A stretch of DNA of 64,000 bases from Hofstenia miamia (lineage: Eukaryota; Xenacoelomorpha; Acoela), in the NCBI GenBank assembly GCA_004352715.1, contig SCFE01000028.1, positions 498,157 through 562,156 of the forward strand, given 5' to 3'. The first letter of the stretch is position 1. Every line of letters starts with the position of its first letter. Both the position numbers and the translations under genes were made by a program. Positions 13,517 through 24,769 of the stretch are shown piece by piece. The notes under the pieces were generated by a model, which made no database searches, was not told where the DNA came from, and was given only the letters and a program-made list of their open reading frames with translations.

Positions 13517-16500
13517 CAGATAGTTCTTGAAACGTACATTTTATTGTTGGTATTATTATAATTATATATCCACACAAGGAGGACTTCTAAGGCCAATGGA
13601 ATGGAAACTAACCTCAAATATTTCTATTTTCTGTAGTCATACATTGCCTTCGGGTTTTATTGAGTCACTTAATAACTCAATATTTCAATCAATTTTAATG
13701 TTTTTTCTCAATAATTTGCATAGTCTCCGTTTTTACATTTTCACTCAATTCTTCTGTCAAATTTTGCTATTTTTTTGCGCAATGAAATCGGAAGCCTAGC
13801 ATACCACCAGACCCTGTTCAGATGCACTGGGAGTAAGATTAGTTGACGTAGCGCCGCAGAGTAAGATATTTTAATTTAAGGAGACCATCAATGATTTTTT
13901 AAAAATTCCTGGATTGTTTAAGTTTAACGTTTGATTTCCTTTTTATGATTTTGTATGAGATTTGAACTGGTTTTAATAAATTGATTATTAGCATTTTCGT
14001 AGGTTTCGCATTCACACTACATGTAATTATATTTAAAGTACTGAAGAATATTGATTTTATGATACATGTATTGCTATTGTAGTGATGGAAAGGCTGTCCT
14101 TTATAATGATATTCGTCTTTTGATTTGGAAATTGACATCTAATTTGAATTTATTTCCGTAAAATATTATACCTAAATATGTGTTTAGAAAATTCCTGCTA
14201 CCTACAGTCGAATTCAATTAGAATACGATGGTCATGAAAAGGTACACTTTAGTTTCAATTATGTTTTCTTTGAGGTTTTGATAGAATTATTTAGCATAAC
14301 AGCTGAATGTGTGAACACTATTAGGCTACGCGTTTTTGTACTTTTATAAACAGTTATACTACAAAAACACACTCTCAGAAAATTATTATTTGTTTCATCA
14401 TCTTACTTGAAAATTTGGTGTAATGGGAGCTGAACATTTTGGAATAAAATTATCCCATTTTATTATTTCATGACGTCATCAAATTGACTGTCGTGACCAA
14501 TACTTGAGAAATTTTTTCCATGACGCCACCACAATAACGCTAAAATTTGGCAGTATTGTGTTCAACGATAAACGGAACTTAGAAAATAATGATTCAATAT
14601 AATGCTGACATTACGTCATGCAGCCAATTTATGGATGAAGATAGCAATAAAAATACTAACTTTCTTGGAATAAAATGAGTATGACTATAAAAAATAGTTA
14701 ACGTATGGTTATTTTTGTAGACATTTCTCTTGTTAGCCATGTCTTACAAAAATTCAAAAAAGTTCAAGGTCAAATCTTTCTTCAAATTCGAGAAACAACA
14801 ATGCATATGTAAGAGGTTGCTCTAAGAGCACCCCTGCCCTAGATTGGGTTAAAGTTTTACAATATTTGTTATTACACTGACATTCTATGAATTATTTACT
14901 GTATGCCTCCATCATGATATTATATCAGTGTTACAATAATGAATTCAATTTTGGAAATTTAACTTGCGTTTTACATGTTGAAGTTATTCAATGTTCAATA
15001 CTAGTTAATACTAGTTAACAAAGTGATTACAGGGAATACCAGGTTTCTAATAATCTATAATCTTAATATTTTATAAATTTAGTAATGACTGTCTATACGT
15101 TTAGTTGCTGGAAGATGCCAAAGATGTATGTGATGACATCGCTGCAACCTTAGGATCAAGTAAATATCTTTTGGGAGATTATCCCACCAAATTAGATGCT
15201 TTGGTGACAAGTAGTTTACTGATAATATGGCTGTGTCCATTGCCTACAAACGTTCTGAAGGACTACATTAAGAACGAGTTGCCAATATTGAGTTTTTACA
15301 TTGAAAGAATTTATGAAAGGCTAGTAAATGCATTCTGTTTTTTTTAAAAAATGTAACTATTACTTCAGTAAGGATTTTTTGATTATTGTATGAAAGGCTC
15401 TTTTAGTTTTTTAATGGCTATTATTTAGGTTTCTGCGGCATCATCTATTTTACTTACTCCACTTTAAACATGAATCTCTTCCGCCTTCTCTTTGCAGACG
15501 AAATGAAGCCACGCCGGAGGTGTTTACATCAATGCAAGTAAGAGTATTCACGCCACGTGTCAGACCTAACCTTGAAACCCTTGATCATGAATGCCTCGAA
15601 ATACTTACTGTTTTGAAGTTAATGAACGTTGATGTAGAAATAGTTCAAGATCATGACAGGTAAGTGATACATCTAAAATCTTGCGCAATATCTTAATAAA
15701 TTCTAAAATAAAAAGCTAAATATGTGATTCAAACAAAATATAATCTTCTAGAAAGTTTACACAGAAATCATAATTTTTAATGTCTGAGAAGCTAATGTGA
15801 TATTTTCAAATTCTATTTTAATGAGGTTTGGAAGAAATTTAAAAACGTTTTCAATTTTCTTTTCACTAAGCAATTTTAATAAATGAAAATCCAGAGAAAT
15901 TCAATTCAATTTTTATCAATTTCATTGATTTTTGTAGAGTTTTTCTTATGTATAATGCTATAGATAAACTATTTCCTTCATAAATTATTTAGAAGATTTA
16001 AATACAATCAAATTGGGTAAACAATTTCCAATCTATATATTAAATTGCAGTTATTGTTTATTTAGCTTAATTTGTCTAATCCAATTATCTATAGCATACA
16101 ATACATTAAATTCCACTGTTTGAAAAAATCCAAAAATATGATTTCTAAACTTATTTTTTAACGTCTAGAATGACTGGAATATTGTTAAGATGGTGAGTTG
16201 GCTTAACTAGTCTGTGAATGTGTATTTAATATTGATTGTAATCAATAGAATAGTTCATGCTTTTGTGTTTAGTTTTGCATATTTAGTTTGAAGGAATTTT
16301 TAATAATTTTAGTTTGAAATGTTTGGAACATCTGTATTTTCGATGTATATCATAAATTTTATGATGCGGGTTTGTTCAAAAACAGTATTTTAAAATTATT
16401 TTACAAAAGTGTAAAATTTGTATTTAAAGTATATATGTATTTATAATTTTAAGACATTTGCAATGCTACCCAAAATATAATAAATATATCAAAAGTATCA

Positions 16501-19500
16501 ATATATTATCAAAAGAGTGTTCTGTGATATGTTTAAATTGATAGAGATTTTTCAACAAATACACAGTGAATTTAATCGTTACTCAAACTAAAAATTTTTT
16601 TTCATAAAATGCATGTAAATACAATAAAGTACAATTCTTTTTAGATTTTCAATATAGTTTAGCAATACTTTTGGTGTTATGCACCAAGATGAAAGTTGCC
16701 TTGGAATAAAAAATATATATTTTACAACATTTTAAATGCCAATAATCTAGAAATTGATATTTTTAAGGTTTTGATATGATGCTGTAACTATTGTTTGCAA
16801 GCATAAATCCATTTTTTCATTTCTAGTCTTATATAAATTAGTTTAAATTTAATTAAATAATTTTGAACAATCTCACCAAGTAATTAACTTGGCTCTTATC
16901 AGGAAACAACTGCTGATTAAAGATAATTTATTATAATAAAATCCAAAATTTACTTTTAAATTTCAGAAATTGCCTTTTGAAATAGGTGATTTATTATATT
17001 TTAGTGATTTTTTATTCAACATGTATAATTCCTTTTTGTAAAATTCTTTATGAAGAATATAGAACTCTAATTTCTAAGGCATGAATTTACTCTTACCAAT
17101 ATTTTCCAGTAGCGTTGGGTTTCTATAAGAAATTACAGTATATAAAGCCTATGAAATTTCTGGCTATCCTAATGTTCTTGTGAATTCAGAAATTTATGAA
17201 AAGAGATTAAAGAAACAAAATATTTTTTGTAAAATGCGAAGATTTGGAATTGAATGCTTTTCTAGTTTTAAGGTTTTTTAAAAAATATTTATTAATTACA
17301 AAATATCTGTTTACAACTGAATTAAAAAATATAATGCTTAGATGCATCAAAAATATTGAAAGTCATTAACAAAAGTACTTGTATTATAGTCCCTCAGACA
17401 TTGGGTCTAATAATGTTATTTTCCAATTACGGCTTCAAATTTACAATATGATCATAATGATTTCTATTTTTCTTCATTAAAAATTATATATTTATTTGAA
17501 AATGTAGCTAAAAAATTCCTTCAAACGACCATTATATTTGTAGTAATTCATCTCATATTTGTCATTGTGTTGTATTTTGTGAAAGATCACGTCTAAAATT
17601 TCACAGTTTCTCTATTACTGTATTACTGTATTCTAACAAATTTAGTAACATTTTTTTTGCAATAATTATATTTTTTTAATCTGGCATTGTTACAGTGCTG
17701 CTGGATTTTACCCAATTTCTTGAATTACTAAATTTCTTTAAGTTAAATATTTGATAAATGTATTTGTAGAATTTGCCACTATCATAAATTCGTTTTTTAA
17801 AGCAAAATTGAATGTGTGAATAAAAATTTTGTATGATTTAGCTTAAGAAACCAACGGTCCTTACCCGTGGTTGAAGTAATCGAGTTTGGAAAAGACTCCA
17901 AAATATTAGCCTTAGCCGAATTCTATAGAAATGTTTCAATTCCGCTAGATGATGTCAAATCTCCACAAACCGTAAGGATTATATATTGTATGTAATAAAA
18001 TCTAGAACAAAATGCTATAAATGATGGTACTTAGAAATATGATTTACCGATTCTGCTTTTAATATGGCTTACTTAAACTAGAGTTTGTTGGAAATGGGCA
18101 ATGTACATTTGAAATATTAATATTCTGGTACATAAAATGACAATTGATGTCAGTAACATCCCATTTTTACATCGTCCATTCATTGTAGTTGAAAAATGTT
18201 TTTGAAGATTCCTAAAACCTATTCGAAAAAATTTGAATGTGGATATATTAAAATGCGAATGCTGGTGCAGGCATGCGTTGAGTATGATTATAGCCACCTA
18301 TGTGTGTTCGTGATGGATATGTTTATTATTCGAGAGTCTTATATTGGGAAGCTTGCTGAGGACCATTTTTTATCGAACCCTTATCTATGATTTAGAATAT
18401 GATTTACCTAATTTTTATAAATAATAAATTGTTTTATTCAATCTTCACAGAATTGCTTAAATTGAATAATATTTGTCATATATGTCATATATATATATAT
18501 ATATAAATTGTGAAGCTTATCTTAAATTTGAATAAAGTCAATGAATTTTAGTCATGGAATTCTCTGAAACAAAAATCAATGTGTGATAAAAAGATTCTGC
18601 CTGCAATCATTTTTTTCCTATGGGTTGATGACGCTAATTTCGAATTAATTACTAAGCCTTGGTATGAAAACCAACGATGCCGAACCCACGTTTCAATTGA
18701 CAGAAAAAGGGTATTCAGCTCATAATAAACCCAAGGTGCACTTTTATATTTAGAAAACTATTTTGGATTTTCTGTACCAAAACCTTTTGCATGACTTGAA
18801 GATTCATGATCATTCAATAGCCCATAAATATGTAAGTATCATAAACAGTTGTCCATCTGATATCTAACAGACAATTCTTTACAAAAGAAGATGCTTGCGT
18901 TACTTTTTAGCAGAAAATTTTGCATAAATCTTATAATTAAAGGCTAATTTTATATTTATGTATGCATACTTATTTATTTTAATATTTTAGTGTGTATATA
19001 TTTTTCATTGGTACTTTTCACTGCAATACTGGTACTGACCTCAGTAAATACTTAATTTTAATGCATAACTTGGTTGAACTTGAATTTTTGCGAACATTTA
19101 TCAAACATGTGGCACAATTCTAAAGCAATAACGGCTTTCTGTTTTTTATGTTGAGTCTAAAGAATTTATTTTCTAAGAAAGTAAAATGAAATTGATTATG
19201 AGCAATAAATGTCTGCGAAGAATAAACAATTGGGGCTTAAATGGTGAGTGTACTAGAAAAGTTGGTGGTTGGAGGTATGCATGTTTGGGGATAATTTTTT
19301 TTAAATTATTTGAAAAATTGCATCATTGTCTTTAAAATGATTAGAGTTATTTATTTCACACCATTGCCCTAATTTTCTACAAGGTTTCTTTTTAATCTGC
19401 TTCCCCAACTCGCGTGCAACATGTCACTTTAGAGCGTTTTTTAGATATACAACGAAGCAATTGTATACATCGAAGACTTGTGTTCGCGGTATCCTTTCCA

Positions 19501-22500
19501 GGAATATATCTTCGGCAATAGCCCAACCACTCTAGATGCACGATTGTTCTCATATTTGTATCTCATTAAACGATTAGATATCAATCCAATTAAAGACACC
19601 ATCATGACTAACAAAGCTCTCAATGATTACATCGAGCGAATGGCTTATAAGTACGTAGTCGCTGATACTGTTAATTTTTAATTTGTATTTTTATCAAAAT
19701 CATCTTTCAAGAAAAATTTCAAACTATCAGAGGTTGTTAGGAGATACTTTTAAGTTTGACTGCTGCATACGTTCATATAAATTTTCCAGTAAAGTTTTTT
19801 GAAAATGTCTTCTATCAAAATTATATTTTCAGTATAATGCTCTGCAGTGATTTAATGCATCCTGTCCACTCTTGACCTGGCCGACTGTATAAATTGTTCT
19901 GATTCTAACTTCATTTAATCTATTAAGTTTACTAGAAAAGAAATGACAAAGCTAAAATACTGTTGCTTTACGTTGTGTTGGTCTCAAAGCAATTAATCAT
20001 TAAAATTACATCCCTAGTGTAGGATGAAAATGCCAAATTATTTAGGGTTTGGCTCTACGCAAAACAATTTTCGGAGAAAAAGCAATTTCGTAGTAAATTG
20101 GAAAGTCTATCTCCCTTGCAAATAACATCAAATCGAATGACTAAGCGCTCTTGATACGTTTACCTTAAGGGCCATAAATGTTCATGGAGAATCACTTGTT
20201 TTTGAAAACACTATCGGTTTAAGTCGGGATCAAACATACGTTAATAAACTTTGCCAGGCAGTAATTTTAGATAACATTTCAAGTCTTGGAAGCAAAGAGA
20301 CCAGAATCATTCTCTCATTTTCAACTAAGGAAATTTTGTTTAGTTCTGAAGTAATTTGATTGTTTTTCTACAGGTTTATTAAGATTTTTTTAGGATATGA
20401 CTGATTTGTTATTTTGACATGTCATTATTTTTACGCTTTAATATTAACTTATTTGTATCAAACTAATTTGAGGTTTTTAATTAATCTGATATGAGCAAGT
20501 TATTTTGATTAACTTGATTCTAATAAATGTGAATATTTTTTTTTGTTTCTCAAATTAACCCAAATGTAGTGAATACAACATAGTTTATAAATAGCGTGCG
20601 GAAAATTGTTTTTAAAATTTTATATTTTTGAATTTCAGTATTTTGATTTTAAAAGTTTCTAACATGCCCTAATTTGGTCTAGAAAATCTGAAATACTTTT
20701 TGCCAAGAACTGGAATTGATTTAAATGGATCGGGTTTTGGCCTATATTTTGGGTCCTTGTCTTTCTGTGGGCTAATCACAAATTTATGTCACATTTAAAC
20801 AATTTTATTATCATAAAATGATTATCTGTAATCGAAATATATTTCTTTATATACTTTTGAATCCTAACTATGAGATAACAACCCATGACATTTGACCTTG
20901 GAATTTATGAGGATGAAATCAGTTTGATACTAAATCGAAGGAACTTCCAAATATTAGTGTTAGACAGAGACATTTGTTCATATTTCCCATTCGATTCAAC
21001 AATAGTCTTTTTTATATTTATTAGTATTTACACCTAACAGCGTTTTGAAAAAAAACAGAAAATGAAAAACTGCACTAATTATTCTATTAAAATAATAATA
21101 CACTGATTCACACATCAAGAAAAATTGTATTATTTATTTAAAATAACTGTTCTTAAAATCATATCAATTGAAAACATTTAAATATTTTGTAGAGTCTTTA
21201 ATTGAGCATTTAAATCCTGATTATCAGTGATTTGCTGTATTTCTCTCATAGTTGAAAGATGAAATTCAAATTTCGAAATGGATGCAGTCTTCTCATTTCT
21301 TTGCGAACTGTTACCATTGAAATGAGTGTTTTTGGAAGAAATTTGGATTTTGTGTTGTCTGCTTTCAATTTAACTATTTAGTGAACTTTCTCGATATTTA
21401 ATTGTACTTGTTTTATTAAATTTACTTTATTTGTTTGGTTGACTTCGTACATTTTGTTTGTTTTTAGATATTTTCTACCAGAGGTGCACACCACTCGCTC
21501 ACTTAGTGCTCAGAGTACAGCTTCCAATGCAAACATACCACAGAAGCCGCTTTTTATCGATCCTCTCGTAATTACATGTTATGGATGGAATTCCATGCTG
21601 CCAACTCTCGATTACAATGCTTTATATCTTGCAGCATGGGTGTCATTTCTAAAGTTGCCGGTCATTTTCAAAAATATGCCACACAAGTTAGTCTCAAGTT
21701 CTCAAGTGAAATTATGTCGTCTTAATATTGTTGTGTTACTGGCAAATAATTATTAATTTAATAGCTGCTTTGCTGCATGTAAGTCACACTAATGACGTAG
21801 AAATTGAAACTGAATAGAAATTCATTCTTTCCAAATGAGCTCAATATTGATGGGATTGGGTTATTTTTTAGTGTTTCTTGGGATAGGACGTAATTTATTC
21901 ATTAGTGAAACACATTTTATTTGAAAAGATGAAGCTCCATTTGGCTATGTTGCTTTTTAGATAATTTCATTTAGAGTATTTAGTGTTTTGAACAGGCCCG
22001 TAGCCATGAGGGGTTAGGGAGGACGCACCCCTCTCTATAATATGAATACTCTACTTGATGAAGCTACAATAATAATTTACTGATTTTCAAGAATAGAATC
22101 TAAGAATATTTGTTTGAAAACATATTGATCGTTGAAATCATAATAGATATGCAAATAGATGCTAGAGGCGTTACATAAATACGAAGCAAAAAATGCCGCA
22201 TTTTAGTTTATTCTATGATTATTTTTGTATTCTCCTTCATGTAAGATTTGTCTTAGTCTATAAAAGTAACTTTATTTGTAGCTGGCATACTACGACGGAC
22301 CCTAGAGTTCTTTTGTTCTAGAAAAGCAGAATGCGGCCACTAACTATAAGAAAGGTTTGGTGTTAGGTTGAACTCTTAGTTTGTGATTGGGACATTAGAA
22401 CATCTACTCATAGTAATATTATGTTAATGTGAATATGAATCGTATCTTATGTATACATAAGTTAATTTATACTGTATATAAATAATTTTACTTAGATGGC

Positions 22501-24080
22501 GATCTCTTTCTTTGTCTAAGCCAAGTTTGCCTACATTTTCAGTGACATTTGAGGGTCGCCAACATGCTTTCACCAGCACAAAATCCGTCATTTATTTCTT
22601 GAAAAGTAAATTTAACATTCAAGCAGATACCAACTTACAGAATGAGGAGGTAAGTTTGATCAACTTTTGTTGCAATGAAATTATCCTTAAATGTTCCAAT
22701 GTTTTCTGTAAGAGTAAATCATGATTCCAAAATGTACAAAATTAGTTGTTTTTGTCTTAGCAAACCACACTGTTATCATATTCGTCTGATGTTGAAAAAT
22801 TCCTATTCCCAGTGGTGTTGAAAACTTTTTGGAAAGATGAAGATAACTTTAACGCATTCACAAAGAGCTGGATCAGAAGAAATCTTGCACTTCCAGTATC
22901 ATGGTTTGCACCATATTCGATTAGAGTAAGATTTATTTTTAACGTATTGTACTTTATGAACATTTAGAGGGAAGAACTGTTGAGGTTTCAACATATGTCA
23001 AAATCCGTAGACCTTTCAAACGATGGTGATAATTCCGTAAGTTGTTTAATGAAATAATTAACTCAAATTATTAACTTATTAATATTAACTTTACTATATT
23101 TTACGTGTATTTAACAAGAGGGTTTACTGTGGTATACTTGATACTTAGCTCAACCGTATGTTTAATGGGGGGGGGGTGTTAAGGTTTGCACCCCAACCAC
23201 ATATCTTAAAATAAATGAAAAAATTCGATTAGCTAAATGCTCATGGCAAATTTTCATCGCATGAAATTTAGTTTAATCCATTTCGTCAAAAAAATAGTGT
23301 CAGTATCTTTGCCCAAAAAAAAATATTATGGAACTTTTTATGCTGAAATTTTTTTATATTTAACTCGTTTTATTCCTCATGTGCATTTTTTGTTACATTT
23401 GTGTAAGCCAAGATTGAAAAATGCTGACGTCAGCCAAAAGTAGTAAACGACATATTTAAAAAAGTCCAATGAAAATAGGGTTAATTGGATTTTAGATTTC
23501 TAAATAAATATAGCATTGTATCTCCAAATGTTAATTTTTTGTAAATAAAATGACATTTTATCAATTAAAGTGTATTGTATTAACAATATGTTGAGTTATT
23601 GTAGCATAACAAAAACGATTAAGATTAACTGTTTAGAACTACATTATTTCATACGATGTTTTGAAAAAGCTCTCCATCCTTTTGGGTAATAAACCCTTCT
23701 TTTTCGGAGACGTTCCTTCCAGTCTTGATGCATTAGTGTTTGGTGTAGTTTCACCTGTTTTGCAAAATACATTACCCAACTCTGACATTAAAGACATGTT
23801 TAGTTCCTTTGATAATATTGTTGGGCTATGCCAAAGAATTCAAGCAAGGTACATGCCATTAACTTTGATATAATTTATAAATGAAAAAAATTGTTAAGAA
23901 ACTTTGAATAGTATAAACTAATTTGATAAATAATTTAGATATGTAATATTTAATCCGGGTTGGCAATCTCACAGTTGGAAAAACTACGTAATTTTTATAA
24001 CTTCGGTTGCTGCCACCTGCACAACTCTGTCTTTAATGGGACTCGTGCTTCATGACCAATGGAATTCACGAAGCGGTTGA
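1411..24080 (+). CDS. Multi-module metaxin-like gene, 5'-partial (whole gene model)
   Basis: Hand-built model of 23 exons giving one open frame of about 1,206 codons plus stop. Exons: 1411-1558, 4084-4170, 4301-4397, 5577-5760, 9132-9368, 9660-9765, 11069-11257, 11300-11517, 11756-12001, 12900-13038, 13088-13252, 14188-14241, 15105-15319, 15498-15659, 17842-17971, 18754-18831, 19445-19650, 21468-21686, 22496-22649, 22761-22925, 22968-23036, 23637-23848, 23939-24080. Each of five successive modules resembles a metaxin: a GST-N-like half with a 'GLP-x-x-x-x-x-CL' strand-helix start, then a GST-C-like half with the 'GD-x-P-x-x-LDA' signature. Metaxins and fungal Sam35/Sam37 are subunits of the outer-mitochondrial-membrane sorting and assembly machinery. 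A single tail anchor follows module 5. No initiator Met is visible, so the gene probably begins before the window. Joining into one transcript is inferred from splice phases and from the lack of ATG before the domain in most module-start exons; five separate genes is the alternative. Confidence 0.8.
5165..5494. mobile_element. hAT-like MITE, 330 bp
   Basis: Non-coding insert in the intron of metaxin module 1, much richer in GC than its surroundings (CGGGTCGGGT-type motifs). The ends are imperfect inverted repeats, CAAAGTTGGAAGTGG on the left and CTTCCAATCTTG on the right. It is flanked on both sides by the exact 8-bp sequence AATATGAG, the target-site size of hAT elements. The left end resembles that of the element at 54377. 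Confidence 0.75.
6512..6609. repeat. Tandem duplication, 2 x 49 bp
   Basis: Two adjacent 49-bp copies starting TTGGGGTAGTTATTTTAATT, differing at one base, in the intron before module 2. Confidence 0.9.
8854..9053 (+). pseudogene. Partial copy of module-3 exons inside an intron
   Basis: About 200 bp matching 12981-13180 with only three differences seen (AAG to AGG at the donor side, one base in the small intron, AAA to AAG at the acceptor side). It contains the 3' part of the 12900-13038 exon, its whole 49-bp intron, and the first 30 codons of the 13088-13252 exon. It starts right after a single N (8853), which marks an assembly join, and stops abruptly within the exon. It is probably a misplaced or haplotypic fragment, or a very recent duplication; it is not needed for the reading frame. 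Confidence 0.8.
9132..11517 (+). CDS. Metaxin module 2
   Basis: Exons 9132-9368, 9660-9765, 11069-11257, 11300-11517 (750 nt). The first exon starts with one base that completes an Arg codon from the 5577-5760 exon. It encodes the end of module 1 ('YLYKFYPEEKFDW', like the YFP that follows the GST-C domain in metaxins), a linker, and then the N-half start 'GLPSSSAPCLRMIIF'. The second exon has the helix 'FEDFVEAKQFLHTSYGI'. The C-half exons lack the Trp of the 'FTKSW' motif kept in modules 3 and 5, and the signature is eroded to 'FTPSFKVDSLVF' without the GD pair. The C-half exons are split by a 42-bp intron (11258-11299). The only Met in the first exon lies inside the first strand region, so separate initiation there is unlikely. 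Confidence 0.8.
10027..10153. repeat. Tandem duplication, 2 x 63 bp
   Basis: Two adjacent, apparently identical 63-bp copies starting CTAAGCAGATTTAATTGAAT, in the module 2 intron between the exons at 9660 and 11069. Confidence 0.9.
11756..15319 (+). CDS. Metaxin module 3
   Basis: Exons 11756-12001, 12900-13038, 13088-13252, 14188-14241, 15105-15319, together 819 nt (273 codons). The first exon has no ATG at all; it begins 'YFGLTLPSEL', the end of module 2, then 'GLPALETHCLFLIVY', which matches the metaxin N-terminal strand and helix. The 165-nt exon at 13088 carries 'EEKLIPAISAILWKENRNY' and 'FTKSW', close to the canonical metaxin segment with its conserved Trp. The last exon has 'LLGDYPTKLDALV', a complete GD-x-P-x-x-LDA signature, and ends 'YIERIYER'. 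That exon leaves through a GC donor at 15320-15321. This is one of the two best-preserved modules (with module 5) and the same total length. A partial copy of two of its exons lies at 8854-9053. Confidence 0.9.
15498..19650 (+). CDS. Metaxin module 4
   Basis: Exons 15498-15659, 17842-17971, 18754-18831 and 19445-19650 (576 nt). The first exon follows the GC-AG intron and encodes 'LETLDHECLEILTVLK', matching the strand-helix start, in this case without the GLP triplet. The second exon completes a Ser codon and leaves in phase 0. The 78-nt exon at 18754 (26 codons, phase 0 to 0, donor gtaagt) is much shorter than the 165-nt equivalent in modules 3 and 5 and lacks the Trp region, so the module looks trimmed or one small exon was missed between 18832 and 19444. 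The last exon has 'IFGNSPTTLDARLF', with GN replacing GD, and 'YIERMAYK'. Confidence 0.8.
15660..17841. other. Large intron of metaxin module 4, no feature seen
   Basis: A 2.2-kb, very AT-rich intron with many stops in every frame; no repeat ends or coding motifs were recognised. The introns at 1559-4083, 5761-9131, 9766-11068 and 19651-21467 are similar, except for the repeats listed separately and a short GC-richer stretch at 7200-7385 that I could not identify. Confidence 0.5.
21468..23848 (+). CDS. Metaxin module 5, most canonical
   Basis: Exons 21468-21686, 22496-22649, 22761-22925, 22968-23036, 23637-23848, again 819 nt. The first exon begins 'YFLPEVHTT' (end of module 4), then a linker, then 'CYGWNSMLPTLDYNALYL', recalling the metaxin YGW-LP start. 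The second exon starts with a Trp codon and reads 'WRSLS', then a strand and the helix 'VIYFLKSKFNI'. The C-half has 'EKFLFPVVLKTFWKDEDN', 'FTKSW' and 'LPVSWFAPYSIR', all recognisable metaxin features, followed by the signature 'FFFGDVPSSLDALVF' and 'LQNTLPNSDIKD'. All splice boundaries are GT-AG and phases match the other modules (2, 2, 0, 0, 0, 2). The match to metaxin 1/3-type proteins is clear by eye. Confidence 0.93.
23939..24080 (+). CDS. Terminal exon: tail anchor of the metaxin gene
   Basis: The acceptor (tttag) leads into one base that completes an Arg codon from 23848, then 46 codons and TGA. The peptide starts 'YVIFNPGWQSHSWKN', equivalent to the start of each internal module-joining exon. 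It then has an uncharged run of about 22 residues (Val/Ile/Phe/Thr/Ala/Leu) and a short polar end 'HDQWNSRSG'. A hydrophobic segment just before the C-terminus is how metaxin 1-type proteins are held in the mitochondrial outer membrane. It is the only such segment found in the gene. Confidence 0.9.
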
Positions 24081-24254
24081 AATTTTATACGTTATTTGCA
24101 AAAAATTGTAAATATAATTTTATCGCATTTGTATGATATGATTTGTAGGCTTTCTTTTTATTACATGGTTTTTACTGTTGCTATGACTTCACCCAGCCTG
24201 TTGTGGTGTTTATCTCCTTGCAAATTTTCACCTAAAATGTAGAGCCTTTTAAAA

Positions 24255-24260
24255 ATTAAA
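24255..24260 (+). promoter_or_regulatory. Candidate poly(A) signal ATTAAA
   Basis: ATTAAA lies 175 bp after the stop of the metaxin gene; no AATAAA is nearer. Weak on its own because the region is AT-rich. Confidence 0.3.
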
Positions 24261-24724
24261 TATGTTAAAATCATTATATTGATGAAGTGAATGATGCTTA
24301 ACTATACTCCTTGAGTATAGCAATTCCTGATTCTTGGAAATACCTACTTGAAAAGTTCTCAGAATTACTTGCAAGTACTTGATCTTAAAATTAACGTCTT
24401 GGGATCTTGTGTAATTGGTTTTAGACAGTGTGTTCCTCAACAGTGGACAAACTAGAGACAGAAATTCAACCAGAATTTTAAAGATTTTTTTACTAAAGCA
24501 GGACAAACTTAAGCCTACTGGATTGAAGCTAAATCCACAGACCTCTGAAAAATTTTGTTTGTATGCTATAACCGAAATTGTTTTTGATGTTGGTGACATT
24601 ATAAAAATATTTGAAATACTTGCTTTTTTCTAAATATTTGATAATACTCACTTGGAAAAACCTTTTAATACTTGATTCTACTTAATAGCAACACTTAGTA
24701 ATTGCGATACTTGTTAATATCCTG

Positions 24725-24769
<45 letters not shown>

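Noticed and set aside
18196-18390. 64-codon open frame on + strand in the module 4 intron
   Set aside because: A stop lies between the nearest acceptor and the ATG in frame, and the peptide has no metaxin pattern.
18666-18735. Possible extra exon before the 18754 exon
   Set aside because: Only the frame needing phase 2 entry is open, but the preceding exon leaves in phase 0; the donor (gtgcac) is weak.
21995-22060. CAGGCCCGTAGCC motif resembling a hAT-type end
   Set aside because: No matching second end or target duplication was found.
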